Positions 1-8,260 of a stretch of DNA of 50,985 nt are shown here, in pieces. The position numbers and the translations under genes were made by a program. Source of the DNA: JBAXPV01 sp037132075 (GTDB taxonomy: Bacteria; Bacteroidota; Bacteroidia; Bacteroidales; CAIXZF01); assembly GCA_037132075.1 (NCBI GenBank), contig JBAXPV010000027.1:1-50985 (forward strand), written 5' to 3'. The notes beneath the pieces were generated by a model. It had not been told where the DNA came from, searched no databases, and was given only the letters and a program-made list of their open reading frames with translations. Numbering within the stretch: position 1 is the stretch's first letter; each line of letters opens with the position of its first letter.

Positions 1-204
1 AGATTTATTCCCTAACTTTGGTTGGTTAACATGTTAATAACCCCTGAACAGTAACTAATTTTTAATAATTAATCAAATAGTCCAATATAGATTCGTTCTT
101 TGCAGGAATGCGAAGCATCGTTGCATTGAATGTTCTGATAGCTTTTTTAAACTTTTTATTGATATTCACATCCAGGCATTGACTTCTTTTTTGGGGAATG
201 AACT

Positions 205-3200
205 TTACTTCCCAACAACCATCTGCATGGTCTTGAAAAAGCTTCTTGTCTGCCCTGTAATTTCGATCTTGTAGGAATAGATGCCGGCAGGCAGGTTCGC
301 ACTGAAAATCTTTGTTGTATGAATACCTGAAGGCTGGGGTTCATTTATCAGAACTTTTATTTCCTGTCCAATAGCATTATAAACCTTGAGTGTAACCTTA
401 CCCGACTCTGGCATATAATAGGATATGTCACTGCTGTTGGTAAATGGATTTGGCACATTCTGACAGAGATAACATTGCTTTGTATTGAACACTAAGTCAG
501 GGATGATGATCTTCACATTACTCATGGTTTCCCCGGTGGCATCTGCCAGTTGGCTTTCAGGACTGAGCGTCCAGCTGCCTGACAAGGATTCAGCATTAGG
601 TTTCAAAAGAGCAGTTATTGAAAGTAGGTCTTCTCCGGCTGCCAGATTCATGGGCGACAAGCTATACCAGGCAATTCGCAATTCATCACTCAAAACATTA
701 AATATGCATGTGCCGTTTGAAATTGTGCTTACATTTGAAACAGCTGCAATCTGAGGTGGGATGTTCAATATCAGGGAAATAGCACCTATTTCCAAAGCAG
801 CGCTTACAGTAAGAGGAATTTCGATGCTGTTTTTATCTGTAACAAGAATTCCTTTGTTAAGTAACTCAATGCCAAAGTCCATTTTCGCGGGTGGCAGATA
901 GGAACCATCAACATCGCCATAAACGACAGCTTTAAGATTTGCAGTCTGGTTCGTTTGGCTTCCAATCTGAACGATATCTTTTGCAAAAGCCCAATCTCCA
1001 GCACTAAATGAGGTTATTATCCCGACAAAACGTTTTACAATAAGCAAGGCATCGATTGAATTAATGGAATTGGGACCGTTGACATCAGCAGCCAGAAGCC
1101 TTACACCCTGTAAGTTGATCAATCCCACAAAATGCCTGGCAACCATTAAAGCGTCAGCAGAATTAACACCTCCCCATGATTTAGCTGAGGTACCTGTAAG
1201 CTGGTATTCACCACTTTGCAGATTATTGAAAGAATAATTGCCCTGGGTATCTGTTGTTGTCTGATGTATGATATTCCCATTCTGTTTTAGCATGATTGTG
1301 CTGTTGTTAAGCAGAGTTGCAGCATTATTATCATAGGTAACAACACCGGCGAGACTAAAAGAACTGGCAATCGCACAAGTATCCCAGCTTATGCGTGTGG
1401 TTGCGAGAACCGAACATGCATTACCCATGCCAAGCCTGACATAGAAAGCGTGCAGCCCAAGGCCATTGCCAGCGGAATCTACTGTTATTGAAGATGTTGT
1501 AGCACCTGTTGACCATAAATAACTGTCAAAACCACTTCCTGCATTTAAAAGTAAAGACTGTCCGGCACAAACAGTCGAATCACTGAATAACCCAAGCGCC
1601 GGGAATGATTTAATGACTACGGTTTCTAGTTTGGTGTCGGTGCAAAGGCTGTTGTCGGTTACTGTCATCCTTACGACATAAGTACCCGGGACAGAAAACG
1701 TATGATCGATGTCTTTGCCCCAATAATCAGTAGTTCCATCGTTGTTAAAATCCCACAAATAAGAGGCTTTGGTATGTACCTTGCTAATGCTGCTGAAAAC
1801 AGTTGGCTGACCTGCGCATTCACCGTTTACAGTAAATGCAGCAGTAAAGCAAGAGCGCCACCCACCATCCTGGGTGCTATATTCTGTTGCATTGAGTCCT
1901 GAATTGTCTTGCGCTGCCTGGATGCAATAATAGTAGAATTGCCCTTTGTAAGCCGTGGTATCCAAAAAAGTCATGGCTGAAATCCATCCGCTAATATTGG
2001 TTCCATGCATACCTGCAGTATCTGAGCGGAATACCTTGTAATGCGTAGCTCCGCTGACAGCCGTCCAGCTAAGTTGGACTCCGTTTAACATAGTCCCGTC
2101 AGAAGCTGACATTCCAGTGGGTGTATTTAAAATACCATGCTGAGAAACGGGAATACGGTAGGGGCTGTTGGAAGCTCCGGGAGAAGTCAGTATAATGAAT
2201 GCACTCCTGGCAGAACCTGTATTATCACCGGCTGATAGCGCGATTTTGCCGAAGTTTGTACCGGCATTACTTCCTGTGATACTTAACCATGAAGGAAGTG
2301 TTGAACTGGCTGTCCAGTTTAAATCCCCTCCGCCACTATTTGTAATAGCAACAGTATCAACAAAAGCTGACGTGCCTCTTCTTATAACAGTAGGGTTTGT
2401 TATAAACTGCGGTGGCTCGTTGTTGCTGAAACAGATGGTATCCTCATTGCTTCCGTTATTCCCATTATCAATATAAATACAGAGGTTTTCAGTTTTCAGG
2501 TTCGCCCAGTCAGGCACAATAATGTGGGCTGTATTCGCAGCAATGCTGACAGAATCATGTGAATATCTTGATTCTCCATTAACACTGACATATCGAATAT
2601 TGATCCCGTACCTTGAAGAAGGGCCCGAATTAAACAACTTCAGACGATTGCCATTAACACGCTGAATCTGAACATCTGAATTTGGATGCTGAGCAAGATC
2701 CTGGATTTCAAAGCTCATCTCAGCATTTGCATCTTCAAAAATATCGCCGATGGTGATGGTCTTGATAATATTATCCGCATTACTCACCTTAAAGCCATCA
2801 ACATTCAGTGTCAGCAGGTCCTTTTGGGTCAGTCCGGCACCACCCCTGGCATAGGAGAATGAATTGGCATTGTCAAAGACATTCAGTGATGAAAGAAGAC
2901 TGTTAAAATTCCGCATTTCAATATGATAATCCCCTTCAGGAAGAGAATAACCCAAGGGTGCTTGTTCGCTGGCTGATCTGGGCGTGATTGGTAGGGCCTG
3001 AGGCAGGGTGTTTACAATTATATTCCCCTGGAATCCAACAGATTGCGAAGAAGAATTTGATATTAAAATATCACAAGCCGGTGAATTATAAACCTCAAGC
3101 AATTGAGGACTATTTACATTCATTAATGCAGAAATTCTTGTCACTGAATCCAATGGAATTGTATCATAATATCGCTCAACCGGCAAATCAATATACATTC

Positions 3201-4860
3201 CTTTATGAGCATTCCAGCCACCCCATTCTTTTGTGGGTTCATTTGCATTGGTTGCCAGGTCGTAGAACCAGCAATTGTCCGCAATATGTATCGTAATTTT
3301 CCGGGTAGTATCGTTAGGACAGTTATTGTCGTAAACAAAGATATATTCAATGTTATCGTTAAGTGAATCAATTTCCAGCTTATACGGGTTAACGATATGT
3401 CCGCCTTTGCCATTTTGATTTATTACACTCAGCGCACAAACATTCTTACTTTTTCCCAGAAACATTTTCTTCATCTTTTCTACTGTTTCCAGAGGGGAAT
3501 TATTTCTGACAGATCTGTCAAAAGTGTTATACGCCTTCTGAAACTGCTCTTGAAACAAGAGGTTAATGCATTTCCTGTTTTCATCATTGAGCGGCAAATC
3601 GTATAACTTATTGGATGTAGTCCATGGACCGACAGTCGGGAATCTCGCTTTAAACCGCGGAAGGCTGTCGAAAGCTAAAAAGCTTGTTTGGACAAAACCA
3701 AAACAAGAGCCAGCCCAAGGTAATCCAACCCTGGTCCACCAATGTGAGAAAGCTTTTGATTTCAGAATCCTGAAGCCTTCGCAATTTTGGTAACACTGCC
3801 TCTCTCCCAACAGTTGAACAAAAAGCGGCCAATCAGGGAAAGACCATCTTTCCGGCAATTCTTTCGGACCACCCGGTGCATAAAATCTGGGGAAGTTGGC
3901 ATCCCCTCCCAAATAAGGATCCTTCGAATAATCAAACTGATCATAATAGCTTGAAGGCCACATGTTTTCTTCTCCATTAGGAAATTGCCATCCATCAGGC
4001 TTAGGGCGGAAATTAAGATCCCAAACCATCATCCAGAAGCCTTTATAAGTGTTGCTGGCATCTTTATAATAACCAACTACTTTTCCTTTGTTGTTAATGT
4101 CGTGGATCTGAAAATCTGTTGCTCCCGGTTTTGTGACTTCTCTGAATAAACCATGCTTATAGACAAAAGAACGATTCAGGTTAAAAATCCCGACTGCAAT
4201 GTTGCTGTCGTTAATAGAAGTAAACATTGTTCTGTTTGATCCGGGGTAATCATACTGAAACCACATACTATTGGAATATATCAAGCCATGCCTGAGCGTA
4301 CCCTCAATCCAATATCCTGCTCTTTTGCCACTGTTGTTAATTGAATTAATATAGGTGGGGTTTGAATTGTAATAAAATGACAAAAAGGAATTTCCACAAA
4401 AAGAGAAACACTTATGGGTGACACTTTGCTTGTAATCACCTACCACACAGCCGCCATCATCGATATCCCGGGCTATCGTGAAATCTACTGATGGAATCCA
4501 GCTGCTTGTGATATCGGTATAATTGCCTGAAACAGGATCAAACTCAAATCCTTCATTACTGGTGAGCGAGCCATTGGTATTATAAGCACCTACAACAATC
4601 CGGTGGTTGTTGATACCATAAACATAGGTTTGAACGGCACCAGGGAAGTTGATAAGGGTTGTAGATGAACCGTTATTCATAAAACCATGAATACCAGATG
4701 CATTCTCGTAATAACCACCAATGATGTTAGAATCATTGACACAAGTGATGTAAGTATTGCTTGCGCCCGGTATGGTAAAACTTATTATTTGAGCATGGCC
4801 ACTGTTTATATGTAATAGAATCAACAGGGTAACGATAACAACATATTTGATTGTTTTCAT
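205..4860 (-). CDS. Secreted multidomain protein: HAF repeats, papain/C39-like protease domain, PKD, dockerin- and cohesin-like modules, T9SS tail
   Basis: The 1551-residue product begins with a clear signal peptide (MKTIKYVVIVTLL...GHAQ). Residues ~25-280 carry HAF-type repeats (recurrent INN..IVG.Y motifs). Residues ~340-560 look like a papain/C39-fold cysteine protease: GSCFGF (Cys386), GGHIVNPY (His488) and VYDNNC (Asp511 or the following Asn) are in the right order and spacing for a catalytic triad. Then follow a BACON-like module (~825-905), FnIII (~910-1000), PKD (~1005-1085), an Ig-like segment, a CarboxypepD-regulatory-like segment (~1170-1220), two dockerin-type calcium motifs (~1221-1285, e.g. 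ADVNGPNSINSIDALLIV), a cohesin-like domain (~1325-1457) and a type A T9SS sorting domain (~1460-1551, starting VPNPFTN). It is probably exported by the Sec system, then by T9SS, to the surface or medium. Domain calls are by motif recognition; the protease assignment is an inference, the secretion tail is firm. Confidence 0.9.
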   Translation of the reverse strand: MKTIKYVVIVTLLILLHINSGHAQIISFTIPGASNTYITCVNDSNIIGGYYENASGIHGFMNNGSSTTLINFPGAVQTYVYGINNHRIVVGAYNTNGSLTSNEGFEFDPVSGNYTDITSSWIPSVDFTIARDIDDGGCVVGDYKQSVTHKCFSFCGNSFLSFYYNSNPTYINSINNSGKRAGYWIEGTLRHGLIYSNSMWFQYDYPGSNRTMFTSINDSNIAVGIFNLNRSFVYKHGLFREVTKPGATDFQIHDINNKGKVVGYYKDASNTYKGFWMMVWDLNFRPKPDGWQFPNGEENMWPSSYYDQFDYSKDPYLGGDANFPRFYAPGGPKELPERWSFPDWPLFVQLLGERQCYQNCEGFRILKSKAFSHWWTRVGLPWAGSCFGFVQTSFLAFDSLPRFKARFPTVGPWTTSNKLYDLPLNDENRKCINLLFQEQFQKAYNTFDRSVRNNSPLETVEKMKKMFLGKSKNVCALSVINQNGKGGHIVNPYKLEIDSLNDNIEYIFVYDNNCPNDTTRKITIHIADNCWFYDLATNANEPTKEWGGWNAHKGMYIDLPVERYYDTIPLDSVTRISALMNVNSPQLLEVYNSPACDILISNSSSQSVGFQGNIIVNTLPQALPITPRSASEQAPLGYSLPEGDYHIEMRNFNSLLSSLNVFDNANSFSYARGGAGLTQKDLLTLNVDGFKVSNADNIIKTITIGDIFEDANAEMSFEIQDLAQHPNSDVQIQRVNGNRLKLFNSGPSSRYGINIRYVSVNGESRYSHDSVSIAANTAHIIVPDWANLKTENLCIYIDNGNNGSNEDTICFSNNEPPQFITNPTVIRRGTSAFVDTVAITNSGGGDLNWTASSTLPSWLSITGSNAGTNFGKIALSAGDNTGSARSAFIILTSPGASNSPYRIPVSQHGILNTPTGMSASDGTMLNGVQLSWTAVSGATHYKVFRSDTAGMHGTNISGWISAMTFLDTTAYKGQFYYYCIQAAQDNSGLNATEYSTQDGGWRSCFTAAFTVNGECAGQPTVFSSISKVHTKASYLWDFNNDGTTDYWGKDIDHTFSVPGTYVVRMTVTDNSLCTDTKLETVVIKSFPALGLFSDSTVCAGQSLLLNAGSGFDSYLWSTGATTSSITVDSAGNGLGLHAFYVRLGMGNACSVLATTRISWDTCAIASSFSLAGVVTYDNNAATLLNNSTIMLKQNGNIIHQTTTDTQGNYSFNNLQSGEYQLTGTSAKSWGGVNSADALMVARHFVGLINLQGVRLLAADVNGPNSINSIDALLIVKRFVGIITSFSAGDWAFAKDIVQIGSQTNQTANLKAVVYGDVDGSYLPPAKMDFGIELLNKGILVTDKNSIEIPLTVSAALEIGAISLILNIPPQIAAVSNVSTISNGTCIFNVLSDELRIAWYSLSPMNLAAGEDLLSITALLKPNAESLSGSWTLSPESQLADATGETMSNVKIIIPDLVFNTKQCYLCQNVPNPFTNSSDISYYMPESGKVTLKVYNAIGQEIKVLINEPQPSGIHTTKIFSANLPAGIYSYKIEITGQTRSFFKTMQMVVGK

Positions 4861-5046
4861 AAGCTTAGTCTAATAGATTATTGAAAAACATTGCGTCTAT
4901 TGTTGCGTAAATATACAGATTTATAGTTGCTTGAGGTCTCTTAACAAACCTTGTGACGAGCATTTACCCGCTGACGATCTGAAAGTTCCAACGTCAAGCG
5001 CACACGGGCACAAGGGCACACACAGACGTTCACACGATTTAATCAA

Positions 5047-5084
5047 TAAAAAAAGCCCTGCAATCATCAGATTTACAAGGCTTT
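5047..5084 (-). terminator. Intrinsic terminator downstream of tRNA-Lys
   Basis: Read on the minus strand, a 9-bp stem (AAAGCCTTG with CAGGGCTTT, one G-T pair; plus-strand arms 5076-5084 and 5052-5060) encloses a 15-base loop and is followed by a run of T (the plus-strand A run at 5047-5054). It lies 15 bases beyond the 3' end of the tRNA and fits a rho-independent terminator. Confidence 0.7.
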
Positions 5085-5098
5085 TGTTTCCATTTTTG

Positions 5099-5171
5099 TG
5101 ATCTCGCTGGGATTCGAACCCAGGACCCCATCCTTAAAAGGGATGTGCTCTACCTGCTGAGCTACGAAATC
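5099..5171 (-). tRNA. tRNA-Lys (anticodon TTT)
   Basis: A 73-nt cloverleaf on the minus strand. The acceptor arm GATTTCG pairs with CGAGATC (one G-T pair), with A as discriminator base; the D arm holds GTAGCTCAGCAGGTAGAGC; the anticodon stem CATCC/GGATG frames the loop CTTTTAA with anticodon TTT; the T arm contains GGTTCGAATCC. CCA is not encoded, so it must be added after transcription. A promoter upstream and a terminator downstream suggest a single-gene unit. Confidence 0.97.
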
Positions 5172-5188
5172 TTTCCGTAATCGGGCTG

Positions 5189-5219
5189 CAAAAGTACGAT
5201 TCATACATTTAATTACCAA
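5189..5219 (-). promoter_or_regulatory. Bacteroidota-type promoter of tRNA-Lys
   Basis: On the minus strand TTG (plus 5217-5219) is followed after 20 bases by TACTTTTG (plus 5189-5196), matching the -33 TTG / -7 TAnnTTTG consensus of the phylum's primary sigma factor. It ends 18 bases before the mature tRNA 5' end. Confidence 0.75.
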
Positions 5220-5326
5220 GAAATATTCATAAAAATTTCAACACACTGAAATTCAACAAAATATAGATATTAATTTTTTACGCCGACACTCCTTACAATA
5301 CCAAGCCAGTTTATAGGTTCCATAAA

Positions 5327-5366
5327 TTGGTATATTGGTACATTGAAAATGGTATATTGGTACATT
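5327..5366. repeat. Tandem 18-bp repeat, TGGTATATTGGTACATT type
   Basis: Two copies (5327-5344 and 5349-5366) agree at 17 of 18 positions and are separated by four bases. A close relative (GGTATATCGGTACATT) occurs at 19853-19886. The first copy supplies an in-frame ATG upstream of the SDR gene, which would add a spurious N-terminus if used as the start. Confidence 0.7.
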
Positions 5367-5401
5367 CTTTTTCCCTATCTTGCCCCCATAAATCAAGCCA
5401 A

Positions 5402-6202
5402 ATGCAGGTCATCATCATCACAGGCGCTTCCTCCGGTATCGGTGAAGCTCTGGCCCATGAATATCTTAAAAGAGGTGCAAAAATTAGCCTTGCTGCCAGG
5501 AAACTACATGCCCTGGAAGCTTTTATAGAATTATACCCGGGACGGGAAAAAGATATCCTTGTCACAAAATGTGATGTAACAAAAGAGTCAGATTGTCGCC
5601 ACCTCATCGAACAAACAATGACCCGATTCGGGAAAATCGATGTCCTGATCAACAACGCAGGAATATCCATGAGAGCACTCTTTGAAGATTTAGACCTGAA
5701 AGTCATCAGGGATGTCATGGACGTAAACTTCTGGGGAACTGTTTATTGCACAAAATATGCCTTAAGCTATTTGCTTGAATCAAAAGGAACCGTAGTCGGA
5801 ATGTCATCAGTAGCAGGATTCAAAGGACTGCCAGCCCGTACTGCGTATTCAGCTTCAAAATTCGCCATGGAAGGATTCCTGGAGACACTTCGGATTGAGA
5901 ATATGAAAAGACAGCTGCATGTTTTGGTTGCCTGTCCTGGCTATACTGCCTCAAATATCCGCCATGCTGCGCTCGATAAGGAAGGAAAACCACAAGGAGA
6001 ATCTCCCTTCGAAGAAGGAAAGCTAATGAGTGCAGAAACTGTGGCTTTTAGAATTGCCAATGCCGTGCAACATAAAAAGCGAAAGATCATCATGGGAAGC
6101 CAGGGAAAACTCGTTTACTGGTTGAATAAGTTCTTCCCGGCATGGCTTGATGGCATGGTGTATCGCACTGTCGCAAAAGAAGATGGCTCTCCTTTTAAAT
6201 AA
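5402..6202 (+). CDS. Short-chain dehydrogenase/reductase (SDR family)
   Basis: Start set at 5402 because the protein then opens directly with the Rossmann strand MQVIIITGASSGIGEA; the longer frame from 5329 would run through a repeat and adds 25 residues unlike any SDR N-terminus. The 266-residue product has the classical SDR signature: TGxxxGxG (residues 7-14), NNAG (84-87), Ser136, and Tyr149-x3-Lys153 (YSASK), so an active NAD(P)-dependent oxidoreductase is expected. The best match in style is the DltE/YqjQ-like group that reduces carbonyls on hydrophobic substrates, but the substrate cannot be read from the sequence. It is transcribed alone, divergently from tRNA-Lys. Confidence 0.92.
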   Translation: MQVIIITGASSGIGEALAHEYLKRGAKISLAARKLHALEAFIELYPGREKDILVTKCDVTKESDCRHLIEQTMTRFGKIDVLINNAGISMRALFEDLDLKVIRDVMDVNFWGTVYCTKYALSYLLESKGTVVGMSSVAGFKGLPARTAYSASKFAMEGFLETLRIENMKRQLHVLVACPGYTASNIRHAALDKEGKPQGESPFEEGKLMSAETVAFRIANAVQHKKRKIIMGSQGKLVYWLNKFFPAWLDGMVYRTVAKEDGSPFK

Positions 6203-6285
6203 ATAAAATTAATATTTGCTTTTTAATTCTGGCTTTGTAACTTTACCTCCAATTTTTGATTTTTACCTAAAGTATTATATTGACT

Positions 6286-6747
6286 ATGAAAGATTTGCTC
6301 TTAGATATTAAACCCAAATCAGGTCTAGGCCCCTTGACTTTTGGTTCTGAATACAACACCCTTATTGAATATCTCGGCAAACCCGAGGATCTTGAAACCC
6401 TTGAAGATGAAGATGAATTTTCGACGCTCGTCTTAAACTATTGGGATCATCGGATTACTGTATTCCTTGAAGGCATTGAGAAGCAGACTATTTCATGTTT
6501 TGAAATCGAAAACGACAAAGCATTACTCTATGGCCATTGGGCTTTTAACCTGAAGGAAGAAGATGTGGTGCGTATCATGCAGGAAGCCGGTTTTTCGCAA
6601 CTGGATATCGCTGATGAAGAATGGGGAGAACGTAGAGTTTCATTCGAAGATGCCATGACTGACTTTTTCTTCGACAAAGAAGACAAGCTGATTTCAGTGA
6701 ACTGGGGAGTGTATGTGAATGATCAGGGGGAGGTGGAGGATATTTAG
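6286..6747 (+). CDS. Small acidic protein of unknown function
   Basis: The frame can open at a TTG at 6280, but the ATG at 6286 (MKDLLLDIKPKSGLG) is the more likely start, giving 153 residues. The protein is strongly acidic, rich in Glu and Asp, with no signal peptide or membrane segment. The N-terminal stretch KSGLGPLTFG..Y..LIEYLGKPEDLE resembles short cytoplasmic proteins seen in many Bacteroidota whose role is not known. The upstream gap holds no clear consensus promoter (TAACTTTA is the nearest -7-like string). It is convergent with xerD, and the 18-base gap carries part of a short TTAGGCTGA-G/A-GG direct repeat. Confidence 0.7.
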   Translation: MKDLLLDIKPKSGLGPLTFGSEYNTLIEYLGKPEDLETLEDEDEFSTLVLNYWDHRITVFLEGIEKQTISCFEIENDKALLYGHWAFNLKEEDVVRIMQEAGFSQLDIADEEWGERRVSFEDAMTDFFFDKEDKLISVNWGVYVNDQGEVEDI

Positions 6748-6765
6748 GCCTTAGGCTGAGGGCTG

Positions 6766-7686
6766 TTAGGCTGAAGGATTTTTAGCTGTATTTTCCCTGG
6801 GGTGAAACTGTAAAATTTCTGTTCTTAAGAATTCCCTGTCGAGATGGGTATAAATCTCAGTTGTCGTAATCGACTCATGGCCAAGCATCTCCTGGACAGC
6901 GCGAAGATCGGCACCACCTTCCACCAAATGAGTCGCAAATGAATGCCGAAAGGTATGCGGACTTACGGTTTTATGAATGGCTGCCTTTGCTGTTAAGTCT
7001 TTAATAATTATAAAGATCATCTCACGGCTAAGTTTTTTCCCTCTTCTGTTTAAAAAGACAATCGCTTCATTACCTTTTTGAGGCTGCTGGTGACTTCTAA
7101 CCTGATTTAGATAGGTCTCAATCTGTTTCTGCGCCACATGCCCAATGGGCACCATGCGCTCTTTGTCGCCCTTGCCAATGACAATAACAAATCCTTCGCG
7201 AAAATGAAGGTTGCTTAGTCTCAGGCCTGTCAGCTCTGAAACGCGCAAACCACAGCTGTATAAGGTCTCAAGTATCGCTTTGTTCCGCTCTCCCTCAGGT
7301 TTGCTGAGGTCGATGCAGGATATAATGGCGTTTATTTCTGCCACACTTAAAAAGACTGGAAGTTTTCTTCCAAGTCGGGGAAGCTCAAGTAATTCAGCCG
7401 GACTCGATTGCAGTATGTTCTCCATGAGAAGATATTTATAAAAGGTGCGGAGACCCGAAACTATCCTTGCCTGTGATCGGGCTGTCATCCCGAGTTCATG
7501 GATCCATTGAATGAATTGCTGAAGATCATCTCGACTGATTTCTGCCGGTGAACAATTTTTTCCAATTGACAAAAGGTATTGGGTTAACTTTGCCACATCA
7601 TGAAGGTATGCCTCAACAGAATTACCTGAAAGCGAACGCTCCAACTGTAAATATGCTTTGAATCCTTTAAGGTACGATGACCACAT
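6766..7686 (-). CDS. xerD: Tyrosine recombinase XerD
   Basis: 306 residues, the usual length for XerC/XerD. The N-terminal SAM-like core-binding domain (~1-90) precedes the catalytic domain, with all six tyrosine-recombinase residues: Arg148 (CGLRVSEL), Lys172 (GKGDKERMVP), His244 and Arg247 (HTFRHSFATHL), His270 (LGHESITTTEIYTH) and the nucleophile Tyr279. It resolves chromosome dimers at dif together with a partner Xer protein and FtsK. Choosing XerD over XerC rests on overall resemblance and is not certain. It is a single gene, divergent from rpmG, with no integron or prophage context, so it is the housekeeping recombinase rather than a mobile-element integrase. Confidence 0.92.
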   Translation of the reverse strand: MWSSYLKGFKAYLQLERSLSGNSVEAYLHDVAKLTQYLLSIGKNCSPAEISRDDLQQFIQWIHELGMTARSQARIVSGLRTFYKYLLMENILQSSPAELLELPRLGRKLPVFLSVAEINAIISCIDLSKPEGERNKAILETLYSCGLRVSELTGLRLSNLHFREGFVIVIGKGDKERMVPIGHVAQKQIETYLNQVRSHQQPQKGNEAIVFLNRRGKKLSREMIFIIIKDLTAKAAIHKTVSPHTFRHSFATHLVEGGADLRAVQEMLGHESITTTEIYTHLDREFLRTEILQFHPRENTAKNPSA

Positions 7687-7775
7687 GAAAATTTACTTTG
7701 GGCCAAAGTTATTCAGTTGACGAATACTTTTATAACTTATTAAGATACTTTTGTTAAAAAAATCGATTCAAAATG

Positions 7776-7805
7776 TTGCGCGTATGAGAATTTTTCATAT
7801 TTTTG
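7776..7805 (+). promoter_or_regulatory. Bacteroidota-type promoter for rpmG operon
   Basis: TTG at 7776-7778 and TATTTTTG at 7798-7805 are separated by 19 bases, matching the -33/-7 consensus exactly. It ends 20 bases before the rpmG start codon. Confidence 0.8.
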
Positions 7806-7825
7806 CACCTCAAAATTAAAGGCTT

Positions 7826-8014
7826 ATGGCAAAGAAGAGTAAAGATGCAAGGCACCAGATAATCCTGGAATGTACAGAGCACAAGGCCAGTGGACTTCCC
7901 GGCACTTCCCGTTATATATCAATGAAAAACAAGAAGAACACCCCGGAACGTCTTGAACTAAAGAAATATAACCCGATTCTGAAAAAGATGACGGTTCATA
8001 GAGAAATTAAGTAA
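7826..8014 (+). CDS. rpmG: 50S ribosomal protein L33 (zinc-free form)
   Basis: A 62-residue basic protein with the L33 landmarks: MAKKSKDARHQIILECTEHK, the ..RYISMKNKKNTPERLELKKYNPILKK core and a C-terminal HREIK. Zinc-binding L33 carries two CxxC pairs; here only one Cys (residue 16) remains, so this is the C-minus form. It is a large-subunit protein near the E site. It heads the operon with the DUF4295 gene 12 bases downstream. rpmB, often directly upstream in Bacteroidota, is not present here. Confidence 0.96.
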   Translation: MAKKSKDARHQIILECTEHKASGLPGTSRYISMKNKKNTPERLELKKYNPILKKMTVHREIK

Positions 8015-8026
8015 TTATCAGATACT

Positions 8027-8182
8027 ATGGCAAAGAAAGTAGTTGCTACCCTTAGGTCCTCAGGGACAAAAGATTTCGCAAAAGTAATCCAGATGGTACG
8101 TTCACCCAAAACAGGTGCGTATAGCTTCAAGGAATCCATTATGGCCAATGAGGCTGTAAAAGATTTTCTGGCTAAGAAATAA
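8027..8182 (+). CDS. DUF4295 family small basic protein
   Basis: A 51-residue lysine-rich protein (MAKKVVATLRSSGTKDFAKV...) that fits DUF4295, a short family found in Bacteroidota between rpmG and ftsY. The start ATG lies 12 bases after the rpmG stop. Its constant pairing with L33, small size and basic charge suggest a ribosome-associated role, but no function is established. The signature VRSPKTGAYSFKE is intact. Confidence 0.9.
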   Translation: MAKKVVATLRSSGTKDFAKVIQMVRSPKTGAYSFKESIMANEAVKDFLAKK

Positions 8183-8206
8183 TTCAGTATTCTCCGGAAG
8201 AAGAAG

Positions 8207-8237
8207 GCTTTTTCTTATGCAAGAAAAAGCTTTTTTT
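8207..8237 (+). terminator. Strong intrinsic terminator between the DUF4295 gene and ftsY
   Basis: A perfect 10-bp stem (GCTTTTTCTT at 8207-8216 with AAGAAAAAGC at 8221-8230) has a 4-base ATGC loop and is followed by seven T. It should end most transcripts from the rpmG promoter, letting the ribosomal genes be expressed far above ftsY. Confidence 0.8.
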
Positions 8238-8260
8238 ATACCCGGTAAAATGATGTAGCC

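Noticed and set aside
75..205. Short minus-strand frame ending near position 75 (NINKKFKKAIRTFNAT...)
   Set aside because: Only about 35 residues from a GTG, with no family match I can recognise and no start signal; could be a gene remnant but cannot be supported.
4985..5030. CRISPR-like or tandem array in GCACACGGGCACAAGGGCACACAC
   Set aside because: Only short, irregular GCACA units with a 6-bp inverted AACGTC/GACGTT pair; no regular repeat-spacer pattern.
6766..7686. Integrase of a mobile element
   Set aside because: Length and residues fit a housekeeping Xer recombinase, and no cargo genes, tRNA insertion or attachment repeats surround it.
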